From contig CAMORE010000020.1 in the NCBI GenBank assembly GCA_946623365.1, positions 1 to 21,776 of the forward strand: a DNA stretch of 21,776 nucleotides, in the 5' to 3' direction. The translations under genes and the position numbers were made by a program. Source of the DNA: an uncultured Acinetobacter sp. (GTDB lineage: Bacteria > Cyanobacteriota > Vampirovibrionia > Gastranaerophilales > Gastranaerophilaceae). Position 1 is the stretch's first letter; each line of letters begins with the position of its first letter. The notes under the pieces are model-generated. The model ran no database searches. It was given only the letters and a program-made list of their open reading frames with translations, and was not told the origin of the DNA. Below, in pieces: positions 13,919 to 21,327 of the stretch.

Positions 13919-15409
13919 CTATACGGCAGCTAAATTTTTAGAAGCATTTTGTATGAGTTCTAATAATTTATTAACCATTAATTCTTCATATTTCTGTGCA
14001 TTTTCTTTTGAGTCTGCTTCAAATCTTAATGTAAATACAGGCTCTGTATTGCTTTGGCGAATTAATGCAAACCCGCTCGGATTATCAAATACTATTCTCA
14101 TCCCGTCAATTGTTATAATATCTTTTATCTTGGTGCCGAAGAAATCGGGATTTTCTGCAATAACGGCTTGAAAACTGTCTAAAGTCAATTTTTTAAGAGA
14201 ATTCGGGCAAGGTATTCTTACTTCAGAAGAACTGCATACTGTTTCAAAAGGTTTTAACATTTCTGCAATCTTAAAATTAGGATTAATTTTCTTCTTATTT
14301 GAAATAATCTCTATAATTCTGCATCCTGCGTACACTGCATCATCAAAGCCGTAATATTTGTCTTTAAAGAATGTATGTCCGCTCATTTCTCCTGCCAGAA
14401 CAGCACCCGTCTCGCGCATTTTTGATTTTATGTAACCGTGTCCCGTTTTACACATTACGGCTATCCCGCCATTTGCATTAATTGTGTCATATAAAACCTG
14501 TGAACATTTAACCTCTGATACGATAACAGGTTTAATCTCTTTTTTATTATATTCTTTTATAATATCTTCAGAATAAATTAATAAAAGTTTATCACCTGTC
14601 ATAGAGTTACCGTTAGAATCAATTACTCCGATTCTGTCACTGTCGCCGTCAAATGCTATACCTATATCCGCTTTATTTGCAACAACTGCTTTTTTAATAT
14701 CATTTAATGTTTTTTCGTCGCTCGGATTCGGATGGTGATGCGGAAAACGTCCGTCCGGAAGAGAATATAATTCTATAACTTCACATCCCAGTGCTCTATA
14801 TAATTTAGGCCCGACAATTCCTCCGGTACCATTAGCGGAATCAACTACAACTTTTATTCCTTCTCCGATTCTTCCGAAACGTTTTTTCATATCTTCTATA
14901 TAATCAGGTATCAAATCGTATTCTACCAATTGACCAAACGGAACAGGAGGAATCTGCAATTTATATTCTTCTTCAGTAAGCTCTTTAACAACTTTAATTT
15001 GAGATTCTCCGAGAGTTTGTTTTGCAAAAGTCATTTTTAATCCGTTGTACTGGCTTGGATTATGACTTGCCGTAATAATAAGAGCACCTGTTACGGGAAG
15101 ATACTTTGTTAAATATGGAGGCAGACCTGCCGCTTCCGAATAATATCCGATAGGAGTCGGCGCAAGCCCCATGTCTACAACATTTGCACCGCAAGAACGA
15201 ATTCCTTCGATTAATGATTTAGATAACGCAGGAGAATGTAATCTTGCATCCCTGCATACTGTTATCCATATCTCTGATGGAACCTTTCTTGATTCTTTTA
15301 CAAGATATTGGACAAAACCTCTGCCGGCATAATAAAATAACTCTTCAGTAACGTTATCACCGTATATTCCTCTTATATCGTTTTTCCCGAAAGCGGTTGT
15401 ATTTAGCAT
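13919..15409 (-). CDS. Phosphomannomutase/phosphoglucomutase
   Basis: 496 residues, alpha-D-phosphohexomutase superfamily. Domain marks in order: FGKNDIRGIYG at the N-terminus; the phosphoserine loop TASHNP with Ser115; the Mg loop DGDSDR (254-259); the sugar-binding loop GEMSGH (340-345); and the phosphate-binding loop RQSNTEP (451-457) in domain 4. It moves phosphate between C1 and C6 of mannose and/or glucose, feeding GDP-mannose, UDP-glucose or ADP-glucose (glycogen) synthesis in the cytoplasm; the GEMSGH form suits dual PMM/PGM enzymes. AGGAG 6-7 nt before the ATG fixes the start. It is a monocistron with a 13-bp palindrome in its upstream region. Symbols manB, algC or pgm cannot be separated from sequence alone. 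Confidence 0.95.
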   Translation of the reverse strand: MLNTTAFGKNDIRGIYGDNVTEELFYYAGRGFVQYLVKESRKVPSEIWITVCRDARLHSPALSKSLIEGIRSCGANVVDMGLAPTPIGYYSEAAGLPPYLTKYLPVTGALIITASHNPSQYNGLKMTFAKQTLGESQIKVVKELTEEEYKLQIPPVPFGQLVEYDLIPDYIEDMKKRFGRIGEGIKVVVDSANGTGGIVGPKLYRALGCEVIELYSLPDGRFPHHHPNPSDEKTLNDIKKAVVANKADIGIAFDGDSDRIGVIDSNGNSMTGDKLLLIYSEDIIKEYNKKEIKPVIVSEVKCSQVLYDTINANGGIAVMCKTGHGYIKSKMRETGAVLAGEMSGHTFFKDKYYGFDDAVYAGCRIIEIISNKKKINPNFKIAEMLKPFETVCSSSEVRIPCPNSLKKLTLDSFQAVIAENPDFFGTKIKDIITIDGMRIVFDNPSGFALIRQSNTEPVFTLRFEADSKENAQKYEELMVNKLLELIQNASKNLAAV

Positions 15410-15451
15410 TATTTACTCCTTATTTTTCATTATTTATAACACCATAATACC

Positions 15452-15464
15452 ACACAAATTGTGT
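15452..15464. promoter_or_regulatory. Palindromic operator candidate upstream of the phosphohexomutase gene
   Basis: ACACAAATTGTGT, perfect 6-bp arms around one A, 43 nt before the ATG and directly upstream of a minus-strand TATTAT that could be the -10. Its place fits a repressor or activator site; no regulator is identified. Confidence 0.35.
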
Positions 15465-15508
15465 TAATAACAGATTCCAAACACTTTCATAACAATTTAT
15501 TATAATAT

Positions 15509-16606
15509 TTATTTATAAGATATCAGCGCATTTAAATATTGTACCAGTTCATTGAAATCAATATTCTTACCGCTATTCTGTCTGTTAATCAAGTATTCAT
15601 CTATAGTATTTAATATTTCTATGAAAGTATTTTCTGATATATTTCCTGTATAAAAATCCTCATAAACAGTTAATATATAAGGGAATGTATCTTCTCCTGC
15701 GTGTCTTTTTATATTAATAAAAGCTTTTCTTATATCATCATTCTTAACGTTAACATTTAAAATGTTAAAATATAACATTGCTGAACGTTTTAAGTTTTTC
15801 ATTATCGTATCTTCAGATATATACTGCATCATTGTTTCAAAATAATTTACAAAACTCTCGTACAGCCTATCCTGCTTAAATTTCTTATAATTAAATTTTG
15901 TTAAGAAAAAATCACGTAAAAACAGGGTCATATCATTTTTTTCAACAGTATACGATTCTTTTATTTCATTCCAAATATCGAGAACGCCGTTTTCTTTCAA
16001 AAAGTTATCTATCAATATAATTTGATCGATTTCTCTCTTATCCTTGTTTAAGGTGTAATATAAATCCCGTTTTGAAACATCATCGCAATCTACAAGAGTT
16101 ACATTTATTTTCTGAAGCATCTTGAAAATATTTGATGCTTGTAATTTTTCTTCCTTAATTTGAGTCCAAAAGTTATGCAGCAAAACGAACATCTGCGAAG
16201 TTTTTTCACGACCGGAAAGTCTTTCTCCGTTTATGATTTTTTCATAAACAGATGCCTCTTTCTCAGGTAAATGCAATTTTAGTTTTGTTTTATTACTAAA
16301 CAAATATTTTGAACGAATAGTCTTTATCGCTTTTGCATTTTGGGAAGTCGTTTTTTTGTAGCACTCACATATTGCATGAAGAAGCAATGATAACGAAACT
16401 ATTCTGCTTAAACCATCAATAATTGTATACTGATCTAATGTTTTTTGATGAATATAAACAATCCCCAAATCAATAGTTCTTGTAAAATATTCGTCTTCTG
16501 TCATTATGTCCAGAAAATTTACCAATTCTCTATCACACCTTGCATACTCCAAGGCGTATAAGTCGTGAACACTATTCAAAAATTTAAGTAAATTTACAAC
16601 TTCCAT
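15509..16606 (-). CDS. DUF262-like (GmrSD/ParB-like N-domain) protein with degenerate motif
   Basis: 365 residues. Two stretches align by eye with DUF262 proteins: YTIIDGLSRIVSLSLLLHAI (60-79), in the place of the family's VIDGQQRLTTL nucleotide-hydrolysis motif, and LYYTLNKDKREIDQIILIDN, in the place of the iFe.lN.rG..L...DLiKN block. The two Gln of DGQQR are replaced (IDGLSR, 63-68), so NTP-dependent nuclease activity is doubtful. The C-terminal HNH domain (DUF1524) found in full-length GmrSD restriction enzymes is absent. The start codon is 1 nt after the TAG stop of the winged-helix gene with no separate ribosome site, so the two are translationally coupled. A regulatory or protein-partner role is as likely as defence. 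The family call is from motif resemblance only. Confidence 0.6.
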   Translation of the reverse strand: MEVVNLLKFLNSVHDLYALEYARCDRELVNFLDIMTEDEYFTRTIDLGIVYIHQKTLDQYTIIDGLSRIVSLSLLLHAICECYKKTTSQNAKAIKTIRSKYLFSNKTKLKLHLPEKEASVYEKIINGERLSGREKTSQMFVLLHNFWTQIKEEKLQASNIFKMLQKINVTLVDCDDVSKRDLYYTLNKDKREIDQIILIDNFLKENGVLDIWNEIKESYTVEKNDMTLFLRDFFLTKFNYKKFKQDRLYESFVNYFETMMQYISEDTIMKNLKRSAMLYFNILNVNVKNDDIRKAFINIKRHAGEDTFPYILTVYEDFYTGNISENTFIEILNTIDEYLINRQNSGKNIDFNELVQYLNALISYK

Positions 16607-16607
16607 A

Positions 16608-17228
16608 CTACTCAGTTAATATAAAACCGCCGGAAGGATCATTTTTTAACTTGTCACCTTCTATTTTTGCTCTCAAATTTTTTATATACTTGTATATATA
16701 ATCTCTAGGTAAATCCAACAGCTTTGCTAAATCTTTTGCATACACTGTCTTACCTATATTATTAATCAAATAATCAAAAACCATTTGTTCTCTATCTGTT
16801 AGAGATTTTTTTAAAATAATCTGTGATGCAGATTTTTTCTCTTCGTTTTTTACAGGTTCTTTCTCTTTTTTAGCGGTTTTAGTTTGAATACTCAGAGCCT
16901 TCTCTATTTTTTTATTCAATTCAGCATTTGTTTCTTCTTTTTTTGATTCTTTTTTTGCATTAAAATCTTTTTTTGTAATTGAAAAAGGTGTATGAGATAT
17001 CTGACGTTCTCTTTCAAAAGCTCTTTCCGCTATTCTTGAAAAACCGTCATTTAAGTTTGCGCCTGTATTAGACGACGTCCCTTTTGACATAACAATGTCA
17101 ACAACATCATTTGTAGGCTTTTTTTCTTCCACCTCTTTTCCAAGTCTTGCTGCAAATTCTTCTAAAGTTATTTTCTCCAATGAACTTCTCCATTGTTTAA
17201 TCTCTTCCTTTGTTAAATAGTTAGGCAT
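16608..17228 (-). CDS. Protein with C-terminal winged-helix DNA-binding domain
   Basis: 206 residues. Residues about 143-206 read like an OmpR/PhoB-type winged helix: SLTDREQMVFDYLINNIGK, then a recognition-helix region YIYKYIKNLRAKIEG, and a wing ending GGFILTE. The N-terminal 140 residues are not a receiver domain: residues 1-30 are a small helical segment (LTKEEIKQWRSSLEKITLEE) and 75-140 are a lysine/glutamate-rich, probably disordered linker. CAGGAG about 7 nt before the ATG supports the start. It is the first gene of a two-gene unit with the DUF262-like protein (1-nt spacing), suggesting that the two act together. A -10-like TATAAT at 17285-17290 may drive the unit. Target unknown. Confidence 0.75.
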   Translation of the reverse strand: MPNYLTKEEIKQWRSSLEKITLEEFAARLGKEVEEKKPTNDVVDIVMSKGTSSNTGANLNDGFSRIAERAFERERQISHTPFSITKKDFNAKKESKKEETNAELNKKIEKALSIQTKTAKKEKEPVKNEEKKSASQIILKKSLTDREQMVFDYLINNIGKTVYAKDLAKLLDLPRDYIYKYIKNLRAKIEGDKLKNDPSGGFILTE

Positions 17229-17284
17229 TAATCTTCTCCTGTTTTAACCTGTGATAGTCTTAATTCCCCATAACGGATTTCTTA

Positions 17285-17290
17285 ATTATA
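17285..17290 (-). promoter_or_regulatory. -10 candidate for the winged-helix/DUF262-like operon
   Basis: Perfect TATAAT on the minus strand, 56 nt before the ATG at 17228; -35 not convincing. The T-run just beyond the stop of the SPOR gene (minus strand, about 17307-17315) suggests separation from the upstream operon. Confidence 0.35.
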
Positions 17291-17345
17291 ATGTATCATA
17301 AATTTATAAAAAAAAATCAAAATATTTCACTATGTAAAGATTTTT

Positions 17346-17960
17346 TTAATTATCTTGTACAATTCTTCCGGGCAGGTTGCTTCGCTGTATCGTAGAAAGC
17401 ATTGTTTCTGCACTTTGCTTGTTCTTAAAAATACCAACCTGCAAAGTATAATCATTAGTTCCTATACACTTCACGATAGGATTTAAACCGCTTCCGGATT
17501 CTTGAATTATTTCTTTTGCTACTTTTGCCTGCTCAGCAGAAGTATATGAACCTATGAAAACTTTGTATACAACATCTGCCTTATTATTTTGTATAACAGG
17601 TTTTGCTTCTTCTTTTTCTTCCTTTGTTTCATTGATATTAAAAGAAGTTTCTTCTATTTTTTTTGAATCTTGTTTTTTTAATGATTCAGTCATAATATCA
17701 CTGAAGTTTCGCCCTTGGTCTTCACTCTGAATCATCTCTAAACGATTCATATCTATGATTTTTTTATCTTCCATATCATCGATTTGCTGTTCTTTATAAT
17801 CACCAACAGAAGTATCTACAGTCATTTTTTTTGCCAGAGAACTTATAACAAAAGTTGATAATAAAAGCATTCCAAAGAATGACAATACAAATATTTTGAG
17901 GAGCGGATGTCCTTGTCGAACATCTTTTTTCATATATTTTTTGTAACCACGACTTGCCAT
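17346..17960 (-). CDS. SPOR-domain membrane protein
   Basis: 204 residues. A basic N-terminus (KKYMKKDVR) precedes one transmembrane helix at about 20-42 (LLKIFVLSFFGMLLLSTFVI), giving a short cytoplasmic tail and a periplasmic remainder. A charged, probably disordered linker (45-128) leads to a SPOR domain at about 130-202: VYKVFIGSYTSAEQA, then YTLQVGIFKNKQSAETM, the beta-alpha-beta repeats typical of the family. SPOR domains bind denuded septal glycan strands, so this is probably a cell-division or envelope protein of the FtsN/DamX type in architecture. AGGAGAAC before the ATG supports the start. It is the last gene of the HEAT-queC-DUF366-SPOR run, 13 nt after the DUF366 stop. Confidence 0.9.
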   Translation of the reverse strand: MASRGYKKYMKKDVRQGHPLLKIFVLSFFGMLLLSTFVISSLAKKMTVDTSVGDYKEQQIDDMEDKKIIDMNRLEMIQSEDQGRNFSDIMTESLKKQDSKKIEETSFNINETKEEKEEAKPVIQNNKADVVYKVFIGSYTSAEQAKVAKEIIQESGSGLNPIVKCIGTNDYTLQVGIFKNKQSAETMLSTIQRSNLPGRIVQDN

Positions 17961-17973
17961 TATATTAGTTCTC

Positions 17974-18537
17974 CTAATTTTCGCTTACACCGCGCACCTT
18001 TGTGCAGGCTAAACTTATATCATCCAATTCTTCCGAGTATCTCTTCATTACTTCCATAGCAAAAGATTTTGTATCTTTTATACCCAACTCACTTTGCAAA
18101 CCGCTTGCTTCTATGGGTGCACCTTCCGACAAAATATTTAATCCTGTATGAATAAGTACTGATGTGATAGATTTTGTTGCAATTGAAACCGATAATTTTT
18201 TATTATCTATCATTAAATCATCGCCATTTCTGACTACAAAAATGCCGTTTTCTTCAAGAAGTTCTTTTATTATACACATTAATAAACGCTGTCTGAAAAC
18301 TCCTTCGCTCAATGATATTCCAAACTGCTCAGTTATAAAACTCAACATATACTTGCTGTATATTGGTTCGTTATTAATAACGTCCTCAATATCAACCATT
18401 TCAGTTAAATCCACTTTGCATTCACCTTGAAATGCAACAATTGCATCACCTTGAATTTTAAAATTTCTGTAAATCCAATGCGGTGCAAGTTGAGAACCTA
18501 TATATTTAATATCCTCGTCTATAAACTTTGTTTTCAC
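17974..18537 (-). CDS. DUF366-family protein
   Basis: 187 residues. The N-terminal block FIDEDIKYIGSQLAPHWIY followed by GDAIVAFQGEC and MVDIEDV is what I know as the DUF366 signature; no biochemical role is established to my knowledge. The fold is predicted soluble, with conserved-looking acidic residues and a Gly/Ser-rich C-terminal half (VSIATKSITSVLIHTGLNI). It starts at GTG 18537, whose first G is the last base of the queC TAG stop, so translation is coupled to queC. Tight coupling suggests a task in the same pathway (7-deazaguanine/queuosine) or simply shared expression; that link is inference. The SPOR gene follows 13 nt downstream. Confidence 0.75.
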   Translation of the reverse strand: MKTKFIDEDIKYIGSQLAPHWIYRNFKIQGDAIVAFQGECKVDLTEMVDIEDVINNEPIYSKYMLSFITEQFGISLSEGVFRQRLLMCIIKELLEENGIFVVRNGDDLMIDNKKLSVSIATKSITSVLIHTGLNILSEGAPIEASGLQSELGIKDTKSFAMEVMKRYSEELDDISLACTKVRGVSEN

Positions 18538-19205
18538 TATTCACCAAATAATAAATTTATGTAGTTGTACGCTTTATTTTTGATTAAAGCTTTTTTTAAA
18601 TGATTGCACGATTCACAAATTCCGCAGTGCTTACTCCCTGAACGATAACAGCTTCTCACAAATTCCAGCGGAATTTTTTTGTCTATCACAATTTTTACTA
18701 TATCATCCTTGGTATAATTAATCAAGGGTGCTATAACTTTCGGTTTTTGCAATGTTGAATATTCAAAAACCTTAGATATTCTTGCTCTAAAATCCTCTGT
18801 ATTATCCGAAAAAGTTTCACCCTCATCTTTATTTGCACCAAATATTATATATTTATACCCGTATGAATCTGCAAATGCCGCTGCTATATTTAAAAACAAG
18901 CCATTTCTATTTGGAACCCAAACATTTTTTGCGCTTTCGTTCGTACCAAAATCTGATTCGGGAATCTTTTTATCTGATACCAATGATGTTTGAGTAATTT
19001 CCTTCAGCCAATCCAAAATAATAACTTTGTGATTAATTTCATAAAAATTACAAATTTTTGCGGATGCTTCGACTTCCTCTTTTGCTGATTTTTGTCCGTA
19101 ATCAAATGTCAGCGCTAAATCAATTCCGTATTGTTCCTTCGTTAAACCGAGAGCTGCAAGCGAATCCAGTCCGCCTGATAAAAGAATTATTGATTTGTCT
19201 TTCAT
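18537..19205 (-). CDS. queC: 7-cyano-7-deazaguanine synthase
   Basis: 222 residues. The PP-loop SGGLDS (10-15) binds ATP. Four cysteines in CYRSGSKHCGICESC (186, 194, 197, 200) form the family zinc site. VWVPNRNGLF (95-104) and IIFGANKDEGETFSDNT are the substrate-region blocks. QueC converts 7-carboxy-7-deazaguanine to preQ0 with ATP and ammonia, an early step of queuosine tRNA modification. Other queuosine genes (queD, queE, queF, tgt) are not in the window. Its ATG overlaps the TGA stop of the HEAT gene by 4 nt (ATGA), and its own stop overlaps the DUF366 start by 1 nt, so the three genes are one translationally coupled unit. Confidence 0.97.
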   Translation of the reverse strand: MKDKSIILLSGGLDSLAALGLTKEQYGIDLALTFDYGQKSAKEEVEASAKICNFYEINHKVIILDWLKEITQTSLVSDKKIPESDFGTNESAKNVWVPNRNGLFLNIAAAFADSYGYKYIIFGANKDEGETFSDNTEDFRARISKVFEYSTLQKPKVIAPLINYTKDDIVKIVIDKKIPLEFVRSCYRSGSKHCGICESCNHLKKALIKNKAYNYINLLFGE

Positions 19206-20134
19206 TCCTCATCCTCGTACTCATCTATTATATTTTGCGCTTCTTCTTTCAACGATTTGGAGTAACTCGGAAGAGAAATAACTTCATCCAATATATCCCG
19301 CCCTTCCATATTATACAAGGCAATTAGCGCATTCTTTTGAACTTCTTCATCTTCATCCTTCAAAGCTTTTCTTATCAGTTCGGGAGCTTCTTCGTATTCA
19401 CTGTTCATCAACGCTTCTATTGTATTAATCCTAACCATGGAAGAAGAATCCATTAGAGAATTTTTAAAAACTTTTAAAACATTCCGGTTGTTTATATTTA
19501 GCTTTCCGAGCGCCTCTATAATTTTTTCCTTCAAGAATGAAAATTTATCCCACAAACCTTGCTTTGCTTCCATGATTGCTACAAGCGGATCTATCGCACT
19601 TGTATCACCTAAAAGACCTAGAGCGAATGTCGCAGATTCTTTTACATATACGGACTTTTCTTCTTCATCTTCTACCACATTAATAAGAGAACTCACCGCA
19701 AATCTGTCTCCTATGCGTCCGAGAGCATCTGCACAGGCAAGCCGAATTTTGTAGTTTTCATCTTTATTATTCAAACAATACAGAAGTGTTCCCAATGTCG
19801 AAGTATCTTTGTAATTAGCAATTGCTTTAGTGCACAATACTCTCAAATTAATTTGTTCATCAATATCATCCGATAAAACAACTCTTTTTAATAAAAAGTC
19901 CAGAAGAATTGAGAGCGTTGCTTCATTCCTGAATGAATCCGTTAACTTGATAACTCCCATTACTAACTCATAATTCTTTATATTCAACAAAATATAATTA
20001 TACAATTCAATTACTTCATCCTTAGCATAAAATTCACTAACGGATGCAAGTTTAGCTAAAACCTCTTGAGGGGGCTCCGAATCTACTCCATAGTCATTTA
20101 AAATTTCACTAAAATTCAACACTGTATTACCCAC
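19202..20134 (-). CDS. HEAT-repeat protein
   Basis: About 310 residues from GTG 20134; no ATG exists at the 5' end, and TTG 20149, GTG 20122 and TTG 20119 are other options. GTG 20134 is preferred because it lies exactly 6 nt after a -10 box with a good -35. From about residue 60 the protein is a chain of PBS-lyase-type HEAT repeats: LRVLCTKAIANYKDTSTLGT, then IRLACADALGRIGDRFAVSS, VYVKESATFALGLLGDTSAI, MVRINTIEALMNSEYEEAPE and VQKNALIALYNMEGRDI. Such repeats form a curved scaffold for protein partners; no enzyme motif is present. The N-terminal 55 residues are helical. It leads the coupled run HEAT > queC > DUF366 > SPOR. Role unknown beyond binding. Confidence 0.88.
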   Translation of the reverse strand: MGNTVLNFSEILNDYGVDSEPPQEVLAKLASVSEFYAKDEVIELYNYILLNIKNYELVMGVIKLTDSFRNEATLSILLDFLLKRVVLSDDIDEQINLRVLCTKAIANYKDTSTLGTLLYCLNNKDENYKIRLACADALGRIGDRFAVSSLINVVEDEEEKSVYVKESATFALGLLGDTSAIDPLVAIMEAKQGLWDKFSFLKEKIIEALGKLNINNRNVLKVFKNSLMDSSSMVRINTIEALMNSEYEEAPELIRKALKDEDEEVQKNALIALYNMEGRDILDEVISLPSYSKSLKEEAQNIIDEYEDEE

Positions 20135-20140
20135 AAGTCT

Positions 20141-20169
20141 AAGATACAATAAAGTGTATCATTTATCAA
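20141..20169 (-). promoter_or_regulatory. Promoter of the HEAT-queC-DUF366-SPOR operon (leaderless GTG)
   Basis: Minus strand: -35 TTGATA (20164-20169), 17-nt spacer, -10 TATCTT (20141-20146), then 6 nt to GTG 20134. The transcript would begin at about the GTG itself, explaining the lack of a ribosome site. Confidence 0.55.
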
Positions 20170-20251
20170 CAAATACACCCATAAAAACTATATTCAAAAA
20201 ACTTACCTTTACAAAACTTAACAAAAGAAGCCAAAAAAGTCAATTTCTCAA

Positions 20252-20279
20252 GAAAAAAATACTTTATATATACATAAGA
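20252..20279 (+). promoter_or_regulatory. Candidate promoter region of the 67-aa gene
   Basis: ACTTTATATATACAT preceded by an A-run, 20-40 nt before the ATG at 20300; TATACA or TATATA could be the -10. It resembles the stretch before the unknown 171-aa gene (3485-3505, opposite strand). Confidence 0.3.
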
Positions 20280-20299
20280 GTATTTTATAAGGAGCAAAG

Positions 20300-20503
20300 A
20301 TGAAAGAAGAAGAACTAAATGCTACAATGTCCGTTATCGCAGATCCAATTAACAATGTTTATAAATTAGATTCAAGAGAAGCTGTTGAAGAAATTAGAAG
20401 AATTTGCAGAATTTTTGCTATCTCAGAAAAACAAGGTAATAAACATAAGATGCTTTCTATTAAGAATTTAGCTACATTCAGATTAGTTTTAAGTAATAAC
20501 TAG
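20300..20503 (+). CDS. Unknown small protein, 67 aa
   Basis: ATG at 20300 with AAGGAG 7 nt upstream; the stop TAG is followed by a 12-bp GC-rich hairpin, so it reads as a compact complete gene. The protein (KEEELNATMSVIADPINNVY, then EAVEEIRRICRIFAISEKQ) is charged and mostly helical, with two cysteines near the middle and no membrane span or signal. I do not recognise a family. It is divergent from the HEAT operon and borders the palindrome-rich, repeat-carrying segment to its right, so it might be a small lineage-specific regulator or structural protein; that is a guess. Confidence 0.6.
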   Translation: MKEEELNATMSVIADPINNVYKLDSREAVEEIRRICRIFAISEKQGNKHKMLSIKNLATFRLVLSNN

Positions 20504-20529
20504 TTTAATGTAAAAAGATTTATGAAAAG

Positions 20530-20558
20530 CGGCGGATTTTCATTCTGAAAATCCGCCG
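20530..20558. terminator. Terminator-like hairpin after the 67-aa gene
   Basis: Perfect 12-bp stem CGGCGGATTTTC/GAAAATCCGCCG with a 5-nt loop, 26 nt after the stop. Only TTAT follows on the plus strand, while the minus strand has CTTTTCATAAATCTTTTT; it may work in both directions. Confidence 0.55.
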
Positions 20559-20573
20559 TTATAGTATTAATCT

Positions 20574-20590
20574 GTTGGATTTCATCCAAC
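20574..20590. repeat. Small perfect hairpin GTTGGAT-TTC-ATCCAAC
   Basis: 7-bp stem with a TTC loop in the gene-free segment 20504-21030, the same loop as the in-frame element hairpin at 13213-13229. Confidence 0.5.
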
Positions 20591-20646
20591 TTACAATATG
20601 TTTTATGCTATGTTAAATTTCCAGATACTTTTTGACAGGTCTGTAG

Positions 20647-20664
20647 CGTGTGTTTTAACACACG
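20647..20664. repeat. Perfect palindrome CGTGTGTT-TT-AACACACG
   Basis: 8-bp arms, 2-nt centre, in the gene-free segment between the 67-aa gene and the first direct repeat. No adjacent gene start, so a role as an operator is unsupported; it may be part of an inserted repeat. Confidence 0.5.
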
Positions 20665-20713
20665 AACATTATCCATACTTTTGATAATAACAAAGCACTC
20701 TATCTTAAAATTA

Positions 20714-20792
20714 AGTTATGTAGGGTGGGTAAAGCTGCATCCTGCTTAAAGTTTGGACAAAATTTTTTGAGTGCGTACCCACCAAAAATTTG
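20714..20792 (+). repeat. 79-bp direct repeat, copy 1 (MITE/REP-like)
   Basis: Begins AGTTATGTAGGGTGGGTAAA and ends ACCCACCAAAAATTTG. It matches copy 2 (21698-21776) at 76 of 79 positions. Inside, GGTGGGTA (20724-20731) and TACCCACC (20776-20783) are perfect inverted repeats 44 nt apart, so the unit is itself a symmetric, MITE-like element. GGGTGGGT/ACCCACC ends resemble dispersed REP-type repeats of many bacteria. No ORF. Confidence 0.85.
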
Positions 20793-20829
20793 AGTCTGTA
20801 GTTGGTAGAATAGATTTCAACCTGCATAT

Positions 20830-20865
20830 AAAAGCGTTCAACCTTTATTAGGATTGAACGCTTTT
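20830..20865. terminator. Strong hairpin between repeat copy 1 and the toxin-antitoxin genes
   Basis: 12-bp perfect stem AAAAGCGTTCAA/TTGAACGCTTTT extended by CCT/AGG with one bulged A. The A/T-rich outer ends make it a plausible bidirectional terminator for transcripts entering from either side. Confidence 0.55.
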
Positions 20866-20936
20866 AAAAAGTTTTTGTTGGGTTGAAAAGCCACCCTCGT
20901 AATAACAGTTTTGGTTAAATGTAAACAAATCTTGTT

Positions 20937-20968
20937 ATTGCGAGCAAATCTTTGATTTGCGTGGCAAT
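20937..20968. repeat. REP-like nested palindrome
   Basis: ATTGC (20937-20941) pairs with GCAAT (20964-20968), and within it GCAAATC-TTT-GATTTGC (20944-20960) forms a perfect 7-bp hairpin. The overall form ATTGCGAGC...GTGGCAAT is like interspersed palindromic repeats seen scattered in many bacterial genomes. Only one copy is in this window. Confidence 0.55.
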
Positions 20969-21030
20969 CTTGAACATATATTAAAATATTTCATAATGCA
21001 GGCAACCTGCTGACCTGTTACTTTAAGAAT

Positions 21031-21327
21031 TTATGCAACTTTTAAAGAATAACCTAATTCTTTTATTATTTTTAGCGCAGTCGATAATTGCGGTTGTTGT
21101 TCTCCATTAAAAATTGCATAAAGATTGCTTCTTGAAATACCTGTTTTCTTAGACATTCCTAATATTGAATCTTTTGCACGAACTGCATACTCCAGCGCTT
21201 TTACAAATGCACTAAGGTCATTGTCTTGCAAAAATTCTTCAAAACCGATATTTATCCATTCTTTTATATCTTCGTCGGTTTTTAAATCTTTTAAGATATA
21301 TTCGTTAAATTTTCCAGTGTTTTTCAT
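21031..21327 (-). CDS. Antitoxin, HTH (HI1420-type addiction module antidote)
   Basis: 98 residues from the ATG at 21327, served by GGAGG 8 nt upstream that lies inside the toxin gene; the ATGA overlap with the toxin stop couples translation. The N-terminal half (DLKTDEDIKEWINIGFEEFL) is the family's characteristic lead, followed by a helix-turn-helix at about 55-90: ILGMSKKTGISRSNLYAIF, then GEQQPQLSTALKIIKELGY. It should bind and silence the toxin, and repress the operon through the palindrome at the promoter. Toxin-first order is the rule for this family (HI1419/HI1420). It is the only identifiable accessory cargo between two direct repeats. Confidence 0.9.
   Translation of the reverse strand: MKNTGKFNEYILKDLKTDEDIKEWINIGFEEFLQDNDLSAFVKALEYAVRAKDSILGMSKKTGISRSNLYAIFNGEQQPQLSTALKIIKELGYSLKVA

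Noticed and set aside
15509..17228. Complete GmrSD restriction system
   Set aside because: No HNH (DUF1524) domain, DGQQR motif degenerate, and the partner is a winged-helix protein rather than a second GmrSD-type component.
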